DNA of 24,025 bases from NCBI GenBank assembly GCA_903772945.1, contig CAICTM010001709.1, forward strand, positions 1 through 24,025, in the 5' to 3' direction. Position 1 is the first letter of the stretch; every line of letters begins with the position of its first letter. The DNA is from Seminavis robusta. Its lineage: Eukaryota; Bacillariophyta; Bacillariophyceae; Naviculales; Naviculaceae. Made by a program: the position numbers and the translations under genes. Below are positions 1 to 8,219 of the stretch, piece after piece. The notes under the pieces were generated by a model. It saw nothing but the letters and a program-made list of their open reading frames with translations, was not told the origin of the DNA and made no database searches.

Positions 1-65
1 ACACACAATATCAATCTCTATCCTTAACGTGGAAAGTGTCCCTTATGTGACGAAAACAGCTGCAA

Positions 66-124
66 CAAACACACATACACACACACACACACATACACAC
101 ACACACACACACACATACACATAC
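66..124. repeat. (AC)n microsatellite
   Basis: About 60 bases of alternating A and C, interrupted three or four times by AT in place of AC. It is a plain dinucleotide microsatellite with no coding potential. It could be length-polymorphic between strains. Confidence 0.95.
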
Positions 125-664
125 AGGGATAAAAGTGTGAAAGACCCTCAGTCGGTTGAGGGCAATGGAAGGTAGCTTTCGGCTCTGATGGGATCAAGTT
201 TGCATTTTTGGCAAGACGGACTTCCAGGTCTGGTTCTGCCCTCTTGAGGCTTTCCAGCCAGGCAGCGATTGGCCGCTAGCTAGCTAGAGTGGGTATGGTA
301 CACAGTTCTAATAGTAATAGAACAACAGCTGCAGATTTCGTGCGATGAAATGATTCAATCTCCCACCGCCAACACGAGTGCCTTCTCGTTGCTCCTGTGC
401 CTTCCATGGGTCCTGCAACCAACTAGTAATAGAAGTATTGTTGTAATTCCGTGATTCTTCTGGAATTGGTCGTTATCAGCAGACCTAATGATCGCGAATG
501 TTGTGTATGTTGTTTTTAGATGTACTTTTTGTGATTGTATACGGTTGGGTTGGACCTGTGGCAACAATCTTGGCACCAAGCACACTATGAGTACGTCGTG
601 GTTTCTATGATCTCAGTTCTGTATACCTCTAACCTATATCGCAGAATGCGGCATGCCCGGTGAA
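125..664. other. non-coding region downstream of the YLD-repeat gene
   Basis: This 540-base stretch lies 3' of the minus-strand YLD-repeat gene. The only open frame of any length, on the minus strand at 355-585, begins with GTG and has no recognisable features. A (TAGC)n tract sits at 275-287. I see no RNA gene or splice-linked exon; the part nearest 664 is presumably the 3' UTR. Confidence 0.6.
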
Positions 665-1378
665 TTACTGCCAAGGCTGATCTCCAGCCATCTGGCCCTC
701 CACTTTTTCGACCAGTCCTTTGATTCCCACGCTGATTTCCTTCAAAATAGAAATGCTGGTTTGTTGGTTCCTGTTCATGTTGTTGGTCATGTCGCTGATA
801 GCTTCTAAGACAACATTGCTTTCACCGCCGGCACCACTAGGAGGACTCCCAGCGGGGACAAACGTTGGTTTTGGTGCAAAACTGGACGCTACGGGAGCTG
901 ATCCGCTGCCAGGAGCAATGGCATCCAAATATGAGGGCACTCCGCTTCCCGATGGAGCCGATGAAGCTGGTAAAGCATCAAGATATCCTGGTACGCCACC
1001 GCCGGATGGTGCAGAGGCTGTGAGCAAGGCATCCAAGTATCCCGGCACACCACCACCCGAGGGTGCCTCCTGAACAGGCAGCGATGCAAGGTAGTCACCG
1101 ACTGCGGGTGCCGTGCTTGCAACAGCGGCAGCGGCCTCACCTGCTGGTGGAGGTGGCGGAGGAGGGGTTGCAACCGCCGTGCCACCGCCTCCAATGTTAT
1201 CCAAATATCCCCCAGTTCCAGAACGAGGCGCCGCCATGGGTTTTCCACTGGGTGCAAAAGAGGAAGATTTCATGGAGGCAACACCGCCGTCTCCTCCCAT
1301 CTGGTTCAGGTATGAGTTGAAGCCATTGGCTGGTGCCAGGCTTGCCAAGATAGAGACAATAACTAACGATATCCACAT
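665..1378 (-). CDS. YLD-repeat protein with signal peptide, possibly plastid-targeted
   Basis: Single-exon gene of 237 residues starting at an ATG. Residues 1-19 form a hydrophobic signal peptide, and Phe20 follows directly after Ala-Asn-Gly. An aromatic residue right after the cleavage site, followed by a Ser/Ala/Lys-rich stretch (21-55), is the pattern of diatom bipartite plastid presequences, although the classic ASAFAP motif is not exact. The mature part carries six Tyr-Leu motifs (residues 23, 58, 96, 114, 132, 150). The last four are spaced exactly 18 residues apart, each in a context like GVPGYLDAL flanked by APSGGG linkers, and there is an eight-proline run at 72-78. Residues 187-228 look like a helical, coiled-coil segment. 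It is divergently arranged with the ABC transporter. I do not recognise an enzymatic domain. A scaffold or linker role is inference; a cell-wall or extracellular role is the alternative. Confidence 0.75.
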   Translation of the reverse strand: MWISLVIVSILASLAPANGFNSYLNQMGGDGGVASMKSSSFAPSGKPMAAPRSGTGGYLDNIGGGGTAVATPPPPPPPAGEAAAAVASTAPAVGDYLASLPVQEAPSGGGVPGYLDALLTASAPSGGGVPGYLDALPASSAPSGSGVPSYLDAIAPGSGSAPVASSFAPKPTFVPAGSPPSGAGGESNVVLEAISDMTNNMNRNQQTSISILKEISVGIKGLVEKVEGQMAGDQPWQ

Positions 1379-1420
1379 GGTGATCCTGTACGTCTAATCT
1401 CAAAAGGGCTTGGTTGTGTG

Positions 1421-1447
1421 TTGGATTTTGGATTTGGATTTTGGATT
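1421..1447. repeat. TTGGATT short tandem repeat
   Basis: TTGGATTTTGGATT units repeat four times just upstream of the YLD-repeat start codon, so this would be in its 5' leader. It is either a simple repeat or a leader element; the sequence does not decide. Confidence 0.8.
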
Positions 1448-1483
1448 GTGGAAGCGGTGTCTTTGCAGTTTGCAGCTGAGCAC

Positions 1484-1551
1484 TGACGTCTGACGTCTGC
1501 TGTGTCACCTGGTTTGACGCACCCCCCAGTCATGAAGCCTTTATGACGTCA
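1484..1551. promoter_or_regulatory. cluster of CRE/CCRE-type TGACG boxes in a divergent promoter
   Basis: TGACGTC occurs in direct tandem at 1484-1490 and 1491-1497, TGACGC lies at 1515-1520, and the palindrome TGACGTCA at 1544-1551. These correspond to the three hexamers (TGACGT, ACGTCA, TGACGC) described as CO2/cAMP-responsive elements in the Phaeodactylum carbonic anhydrase promoter, which bind bZIP factors. They sit between two divergent start codons, 106-173 bp upstream of the YLD-repeat start and 185-252 bp upstream of the ABC transporter start. Single TGACGT hexamers occur elsewhere in the window at about chance rate; it is the clustering that stands out. Confidence 0.55.
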
Positions 1552-1735
1552 TTTGTGGTAGAAGATCCCGCCGTTTCTTTCGCAGTTCGCAGGTCTCAAC
1601 AGGAACAACAAGGAAACAAACCGACAAAACAGCACCTGCAACCTCCAACCTTCCATTCCTTCCCGCTCTGCATCTACGGAATGTATCAGGCTGATCGAGC
1701 TGATTATTCTACTGGTGCCTCCAAGCTAAATCGCC

Positions 1736-3681
1736 ATGCCGTTGACCACTGTTGTTGGAAGGTGAGTCTGAAGAGTATGATTGATTCTGCCGTCGTCAAA
1801 ATTGTTTCCCTCCAATGATCGTTCGAGTTGGTTCCTGACCAAATTGATGATTCCGCTGGGATTCCTCTTTCGCTGCAGCTCTGGAAGTGGGAAGACGACA
1901 TTCCTAAACGACCTGAACAAGCAGAGTAAATGTGTCTATATAAGACAATACCACCAGATTCGCCCATACTTGATGGTAAGAAGAGGTTGATGCTTGGAGG
2001 AGCAACAGTTTGTCGTGAAGAATCCTTTGACATCTTGATGACTCGTACGGTACCGGCGCATACAGGTCTCTCGCATTCCCAACTTTGACGCAACCAAACT
2101 ACCTTACTGGAGTATCTATGAAGGAGAAGGTACTGCCAATAAGATCCCCGCGGGGGGGACCATGGCGGGAGAGTTCACGCCTGGGTTGAGTGGGGGGCAA
2201 CGCAAGCTGTTGTTGTTCGAACTGATTGTCCAACGTGCCACGCAATGCGGACAAAAGCTGCTGATTGTCCTCGATGAACCATTTTCGGGCGTCACTGATG
2301 ACTTTGTTCCTTGGATTGTGGAACGTCTTGATTTTCTTCGTTCCAACGGACACAATATTGTCTTGGTGACCAACGATCACGTTCACACACTCATGGAACT
2401 AGCCGACAATACAATTACCGTCTCGGCCGTGAATCGAAATGTTGTATCCATCAACCAGGATCATACATGCCAACGAGAAATGGTCCTGCATGCATTAAGC
2501 AGCACCGGGGTGGACTACATGTATCCGAAAGCAACACAAAATGACCTAATCTTTTTCTTCAATGTTGAAATCCTTTCCTCCAAGGCGGTTTTGGGAGTTG
2601 CTTGCTTTACCATATTCTTCTTTGCGCTCTTTTTAGTGTCATTTTGGGACTCTCAAACCAGCAGCTATGTCTTGATTCTCATTGCTGGAGATATCATTGC
2701 CTTCTTCTCAGTCAATCCCTACCTTCTGAGTCTCGTGGACTGGAGAAATGCTGTAACAGAAGAAGCTGAAGCGTTGGTTCATTCCAGCAAAGCCATGAAC
2801 AAGCTACTCAAGACAATCCTTTGTGCATTGCTGATATTCGTGGTTTGCTCTTTGGAATTTGGCATGGTGAATGCAGTCGTTTCAGGTCTGGAAGATGCAA
2901 AGTTCCTCTTAGCAATGTTCTGCGATACGGGCAGCACGACGTTGCCCTTTGTAGTGTTTGGCTTGTACACCACCTGGCCGCATCAAGTGTGTGAGACGCT
3001 TGCCCTTTTGCCTTTTCTATTCTTGATTTTCTTCTCGACGACGTTTAGTCCAGGTGAGTGAAGCTTCCACCATTTTTCTTCTTGCTGACACCCTTTTGTC
3101 AGTCCTTCCTTGTACTCACCTGGAGGTTTGTGCCCATGCCGTATATTCTTCCATTGACGAACAGGAGCAGGTGGTACGTACTGACTTCATCAAACGTATC
3201 TGTTTTCCATTGTTCTACTAACCACTAGCCATTGCTGCTTGCAGTGCCAGTTGTGAAGGAGCTTCGATACCTTTTTGCACGCTTTTACTTCTGGTGTATG
3301 GTGCCTGGAGCTCAAGAATACATGGAAGGATGCCCCGAAAATGAAACACTCAATATTTTATTGATGTGCTTGACTGGCCTTGGAACGGTATTTCTCTTTG
3401 TCATCTTTGTGGCCATCAAAAATTGCTTAAAGTCTACAAAAAAGGCCAAAGTAGTTGAACGACGTGACACTCTGCAGAAGGATGCAGGCTTTCAGGCTCT
3501 GGTCGAAGAACTCTTTGGTGGGGATGCAGTGTCATCGAGGAAACAATGGCGACAATCAGAGATTGGCAGCAAATCAAAGAAGGAAATCTCCGACCGTGCT
3601 TCCGTTCCTTCACCATCGTCACCCAAAAAGCAATATTATGAGCCAACAGCAAACCCGGGTGATACAGAGGTAGATTGTTAG
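1736..3681 (+). CDS. ABC-2 type (ABCG-like) half transporter with short NBD
   Basis: Predicted exons are 1736-1761, 1879-1975, 2066-3053, 3165-3173 and 3245-3681, giving 518 residues. All junctions are GT-AG and keep frame. Walker A (GSSGSGKTT) is at residues 8-16, rebuilt across intron 1. The signature LSGGQRK is at 82-88, Walker B LLIVLDEP at 106-113, and the switch His is in VTNDH at about 146. Six hydrophobic segments follow from about residue 215, with a large loop before the last, then a basic and Ser-rich tail. This is the order of an NBD-TMD half transporter, which would dimerise and move a lipid or other hydrophobic substrate; the substrate cannot be told. The NBD is odd: it begins seven residues before Walker A, with an in-frame stop at 1727-1729 and no acceptor between, so the usual first strands and A-loop are missing. 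The tail after the final helix is cytosolic by topology. Confidence 0.85.
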
Positions 3682-4185
3682 CTTGGGGTCAATCAGGGGT
3701 AATCGTGAAACAACATTGGCGAAGTATAATCGAAGATGCTCTGGATACCGTCAAGCTCACTCAGCTGCTAGTCTTTTCTTTGCTACAAAAACCATCGCAC
3801 GCTTGATCTATACCGTACCGGTAGAGGTTCATGCAGGGGGTAAATCGTAGAGAACGACACTGGGGAAGCCTAATCGAAGATGCCCTTTACTAAGGAAGGG
3901 GTTTCGTGAAAGCTCAGGCTACATACTTATATGCATTACATGTACAAGGTATTGAATTGAGTGTGGCTGTCTCGTCGAGCTCACTCTGCTGCTAGGCTTT
4001 TCTGCGCTACAAAAACCATAGCACGGTATTCCCAATCTTTGAAGTCGTAGTGCTGCTTCCCGGCTGTTGGGATGCCCTGGTCTTGTGGTCTGGTGGTTTG
4101 GGACGCTTCCGGGGAACGTGATTATATGCCCAGCACCTTGGCTTGCTGACCTTTCGCCTTTTGCAGTTCTGCGAGGCCAGTCGTC
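3682..4185. other. non-coding region between convergent genes, with an internal duplication
   Basis: This stretch lies between the 3' ends of the ABC transporter and the single-pass protein gene. No plausible coding frame is present. It contains two diverged copies of the same sequence (about 3698-3802 and 3835-4026) and a TACCGGTA palindrome at 3816-3823. The 3' UTRs of both genes must lie here. Confidence 0.7.
3698..4026. repeat. imperfect direct duplication
   Basis: Copy 1 (3698-3802) and copy 2 (3835-4026) share two blocks in the same order: TAATCGAAGATGC preceded by similar sequence, and a block of about 53 bases ending in GCTACAAAAACCAT (3750-3802 versus 3974-4026). Copy 2 has roughly 80-90 extra bases between the blocks. 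It reads as an old tandem duplication that has diverged. Confidence 0.75.
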
Positions 4186-5667
4186 TTAGAAATCTGAGGG
4201 TATTTGGCTTGCATCCGCCTCTTCGTACTGCATCTCTTCCATGTCCTCGATTCGTCGTAGTTCTTCTTCCAAACGTCGGATCTCATCTTGTTTTTGTGCC
4301 TTCATTTGTGCAACTGTGAGGACTTGCTTGCCCTTGGATCGGAATCGGCGTCTCCATAAGATGAGAACAAAGACGAGGAAAATAGAAGCGATTCCTGTGA
4401 TGGCAAGCGCCAGCAGGATTCCCGATACAACAGAGTTTACCCCTGCTTCTTGTTGCTCAATTTCGCTCACAGCAAGAGGGTCGATGAAGGTTGGCGCTGC
4501 CGTCGGTGCCAAAGAGACGCTGGGTGCCGCTGACGGCGGTGGATCTTCTTGATTAATGAACGAAGCACCACACTTTTCCTGAAAGACAGAGTACCGTTCC
4601 GGAATGAAACTTCCAACAAAGCTGGATACTGCGTGGTCTGTGCACATGTCGGACATTGGCAGCTCCATTGCCTTTCCAGGATAGTTGAGGAGTCCTCTAT
4701 CTTTCTTTTCGCAGTTGCACATTGTATCGGCGCAGTCAAAGTTATCATTATTGAGATCAAAGAGGTCGGGTAGACACTCATCGAGGACATCCAGACGTTC
4801 GTCGCAATCTTCTTCGAGTCTGGAGCATACTTGTGATTCCAGCACACATGCCATCTTGCTTGCCATCAATCCATCCAATGACACAGAGCTTGTGATATCA
4901 ATCCTGCACGTGGGCACCGATGCCAGAGCGGACATGCACCCGCAGGTTTGCTTGGGGGTGACCAGAAAGAGTTGGAAGATATGGCCAATGATGTCGTCTT
5001 TCAAAATGGCCTCCACACATTGATCCATGACGTAGTTCTGGTAATTTCTGCTGGCACATGTCTTTTCTCTCTGAAAGGGCTGGATGAAGGTATTCACACA
5101 GTGCAGGGCCACATTGACAAGGTTCTCTTCAACCGTTCCAAAGAACTTTCCAATGTCGACGTTGGCGCATGATGAGAACGACAGCATACTTCCAAGAAAG
5201 ACGGTCGATTGCATGGGACTGCAGGTATCATCCGTGAAGAATTGCAAGTACCTTCGATTACCATCGTCATGATTACTATGATCGTGATCTGTTGTGAAGG
5301 AGGAACCCAATCGAGCAGTGGCCGCTGGCGGTTCATCTTCTGGTGCAACGATGGAATTATCGGAATCTGTACTGTTATAATTCCCCGAAGCGTAGTAATC
5401 GGCCAAGTCTCCCCCTGAAAGTTGATCCAACGTGTTTCCCGCTACGTTGAAGAGCGCCACATCAACCAAGTCTTTGACGACGCCGCATTCATCACGTCGC
5501 CCGAGCCATCCGTACAAGAGTTGTAGAATGACCTGATCAATGAGGCCCTTGTTATCTTCGCGAGCAATCTGTGGACGATCGAGCAAGTCAAATAGAGCTT
5601 CCCAATTTCTAGAAACCTGTTCATCTTGCCCCAGTTGGAGATCGACAGTTTCTTCTGTGGCGCTCAT
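4186..5667 (-). CDS. Cys-rich single-pass membrane protein, unknown function
   Basis: Single-exon frame of 493 residues from an ATG preceded by an A/C-rich leader. The N-terminal 100 residues are acidic with short helices. Residues 150-370 contain many cysteines, including CGC and CNC pairs, as in a disulfide-bonded luminal or extracellular domain. A Pro/Ser/Ala-rich stalk (about 376-400) leads to one clear transmembrane helix at about 410-437, a stop-transfer WRRRFRSKGK, and a charged coiled-coil tail rich in Glu and Arg (about 455-485). This is a type I topology, but no signal peptide is visible at the N-terminus: either an upstream exon is missing or export uses an internal signal. I do not recognise the family. 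A receptor-like or cell-surface protein is inference. Confidence 0.75.
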   Translation of the reverse strand: MSATEETVDLQLGQDEQVSRNWEALFDLLDRPQIAREDNKGLIDQVILQLLYGWLGRRDECGVVKDLVDVALFNVAGNTLDQLSGGDLADYYASGNYNSTDSDNSIVAPEDEPPAATARLGSSFTTDHDHSNHDDGNRRYLQFFTDDTCSPMQSTVFLGSMLSFSSCANVDIGKFFGTVEENLVNVALHCVNTFIQPFQREKTCASRNYQNYVMDQCVEAILKDDIIGHIFQLFLVTPKQTCGCMSALASVPTCRIDITSSVSLDGLMASKMACVLESQVCSRLEEDCDERLDVLDECLPDLFDLNNDNFDCADTMCNCEKKDRGLLNYPGKAMELPMSDMCTDHAVSSFVGSFIPERYSVFQEKCGASFINQEDPPPSAAPSVSLAPTAAPTFIDPLAVSEIEQQEAGVNSVVSGILLALAITGIASIFLVFVLILWRRRFRSKGKQVLTVAQMKAQKQDEIRRLEEELRRIEDMEEMQYEEADASQIPSDF

Positions 5668-6435
5668 GTTTGTTTGTTGTTTGTTGTTGAATGTTAGTTT
5701 TTATTTCTTAGCTGATGCAACACTATACCTATGACCTATCGCGATGGGAAAGACAGGATTGCATACCGCCATGGACAGAGGTGAAACAGTGGCGATGATC
5801 GTACGGGAAGTATGCCAGTTGTCTTTCGGACTATCACCCCAGTGCGCGAGAGAATCCACTGCGAACGTTCCCGATTGGCGGAGCCCACTCTCTCAATTGT
5901 TGGCGAATGGTGGACCTGATCTCGAGGTTTGGCGACAGGAAGTGAAATTGTGAGCCGGTGTCCTGATTTGACAACCGATCTAGTTTCCAAAACCAATTGC
6001 TAAGTACCAACAAGCCAGAACGGATCCCGTTTCGGTGGGTATCGGATTTCACAACTCGTCACATCTAATTGTGAGAAACCCAGGACCGTGGTCTTTGTAG
6101 GATCAATCTTGAAAAGTTAATGGTATTTACTGGGTACTCCGAGTACAGTTTGCTTGATAGTACTATTAATAGCTAGGCAAGGATCTTCTGGGTAAATCGC
6201 CAAGTAGTTTTCCGTGTTTGCGGGTCGTGCATAGAACGCGAACACTCAAAGTCAGAACACAACGTTCGCGAAAGATCCTCGACGTCACCTTGCTTCATTG
6301 CATCCAAGCCGAGATCCATTTTCCCTCCAGACCGAACAAACACACAGAGACGAGGTCTCTCAATGGTACTGTATGTGCTCATAAAAACCATCACTACTAG
6401 CTAGCTGGAAGAGACATCCACAATTATAAATAATC
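5668..6435. other. non-coding intergenic region
   Basis: This is a divergent intergenic region between the single-pass protein gene and the APMAP-like gene. Short overlapping frames on both strands (for example 5736-5996 minus and 5744-5953 plus) have no recognisable composition and give no continuous spliced product. A (TAGC)n tract lies at 6398-6407, just upstream of the next gene. A TATAAAT lies 6-12 bases before the ATG at 6436, which is too close to act as an ordinary TATA box for that start. Confidence 0.55.
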
Positions 6436-7986
6436 ATGGCAAATTCAACAGGTCTTCATGGTAGCATGAGGATAATCCTCTTGGTGGGAGTCATCAGTTA
6501 CTTTACTCGCAAATACTTTGTGCATACACTCTTTCCCCATGGGCTTCCCGTGGAGATGACGGCCGAGATGAGGGTGAAACATGCTCCAGTTGACTCCAGC
6601 AACGACAGTCTTCATACCAAACGTAAGTTATCTTTTGGTTTTCAGTGGAGTTTTTAATTTTCTCTGTCCCTACTAACTTATTGGTGTTCTATCGGCACTT
6701 TTTTTAAATTGTTTTCTTGGAACAGACGGCAAATTGACCAAAATTGCGGAACGTCTCGAAGAGGGCCAAGAGCCATTGCTGATAGGACCCGAAACTGTTA
6801 TTGTACAACCCAAAACCAACGCGATCTTTGCCTTTTGCCGTGGCGCCAAACTGGTCCGTCTGGACGATCTACAACCCTCCCCCGACAACCCGCAGTATCA
6901 AACCGCCAAGGTCACTCTCGCTGCCAACCTCGGCAGTGGTGCTCCTCTGAGTGGAAAATTCACCCCCGATGGCAAAACATTGTACGTCGCAGATCCCATT
7001 TTGGGATTGTTCCGCATTCGAAATTTTGGAGAAAGCAATCAATCCAACATTGAGATTGTCGCCAGTCAGGTAGTCGACAATGACAAAATCACACCCATTC
7101 TCTTTGCCGATGATGTTGACATTGGACCCAAGACGGGAAAAATCTACTTTTCTGATGGTACGTACTTATCATACAGCAATCAAACTAATCTTCAATGTAT
7201 GTGGAAGGAACGAGGCATCAGAGAATCTTTCCTCAAAAACTCTCTCTTTGGCTTTTTTCTCATGTACAACCAATTACAACAATCCACAACACAATAATCC
7301 CTCGCATACAATATCATGATTGTTCCATACAATCAGCCACGGATGTTGCTCCCGATCGACTGGTGCGGGAACTGGATTGGGACGTCATGTATGCGAGCAA
7401 GGTGGAATGCATCCGTGGAAAACGCTCGGGGCGATTACTGGAATACAATCCCGAAACCGAACAGGTCACAGTGCTGGCACGAGGACTATGGTTTACCAAT
7501 GGCGTGGCCGTGGACGAAGAAGAAACCTTTTTGATTGTGTCCCAAACCTTTGCCATGCGCTTGTCCAAGTACCATTTGACGGGACCACAACAGGGCAGTC
7601 TGGAAACCTTGTTGGACAGTCATCAATTAACCGGTTTTACGGATGGGGCTGATTTGAGTTGGGCCACCAGCGGTCCCACGGCGCACAAGGCATATGTGGC
7701 CGTTCCCACTCCGATTCTTCCCATCATGAAGGTCCTTCAGGTGACTCCCCATCCTGTGGATCAATTCGTTCGGGGTTTGTTGCTGCTGGTTCCAAAATGG
7801 TTGGCACCACCTCCCGTTGACTATGCTGGTTTTGTCGAACTGGATTTGAAGACAGGTGAAGTTCGGACGTTTCAAGATGCCAATCCGACAGACTTGGATT
7901 TTATTACTGGCGTCTTTGTTCAGGATGATAAAGTCTATTTGGGATCGCTGCACAGCAATGTGGTTGGGGTCTATGACTTGAGCTAA
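6436..7986 (+). CDS. strictosidine synthase-like / APMAP-like six-bladed propeller
   Basis: Exons 6436-6622, 6726-7157 and 7337-7986 join with GT-AG introns of 103 and 179 nt to give 422 residues. An N-terminal hydrophobic anchor (about 11-30) suggests an ER or other secretory-membrane protein with a luminal catalytic-type domain. Family landmarks in order are: SGKFTPDGKTLYVAD, GKIYFSDA formed across intron 2, GRLLEYNPET, GLWFTNGVAV, and the segment FLIVSQTFAMRLSKYHLTGP followed by GFTDGADL. These fit the strictosidine-synthase-like/APMAP branch of calcium-dependent propellers (SMP-30/gluconolactonase/paraoxonase clan). True strictosidine synthesis is not implied: members outside alkaloid plants generally act as esterases or lactonases or have unknown activity. 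The last codons reach a normal propeller end (VYLGSLHSNVVGVYDLS). Confidence 0.9.
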
Positions 7987-8219
7987 TAAATTGCTACCGT
8001 ATCATCAGCGAAGCAAAACAAAAATAGATACATCTGCAGTACAGAAGAAAATTATGCAATCAGACGACAGCAAGAGTTGCACCGAATGAACACCTAGATA
8101 TAAATGCTGCAGCATAGACAAACAACAATATCGACCAAACGATCTACATAAATGAGAGCTTCACTCTTTTAAAATTAAGCTAGATTCCCCTCATCATAGT
8201 GATCGCCAGTCTTATGATG

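Noticed and set aside
355..585. 76-codon minus-strand frame
   Set aside because: It begins with GTG, has no recognisable features and lies in 3' flanking DNA.
720..1397. Several plus-strand and second minus-strand frames of 80-120 codons
   Set aside because: They are shadows created by the GC-rich repeats of the YLD-repeat gene.
1543..1818. 91-codon plus frame preceding the ABC transporter
   Set aside because: Its sequence does not resemble the start of an ABC domain and it is out of frame with the Walker A exon; it is more likely 5' leader, at most an upstream reading frame.
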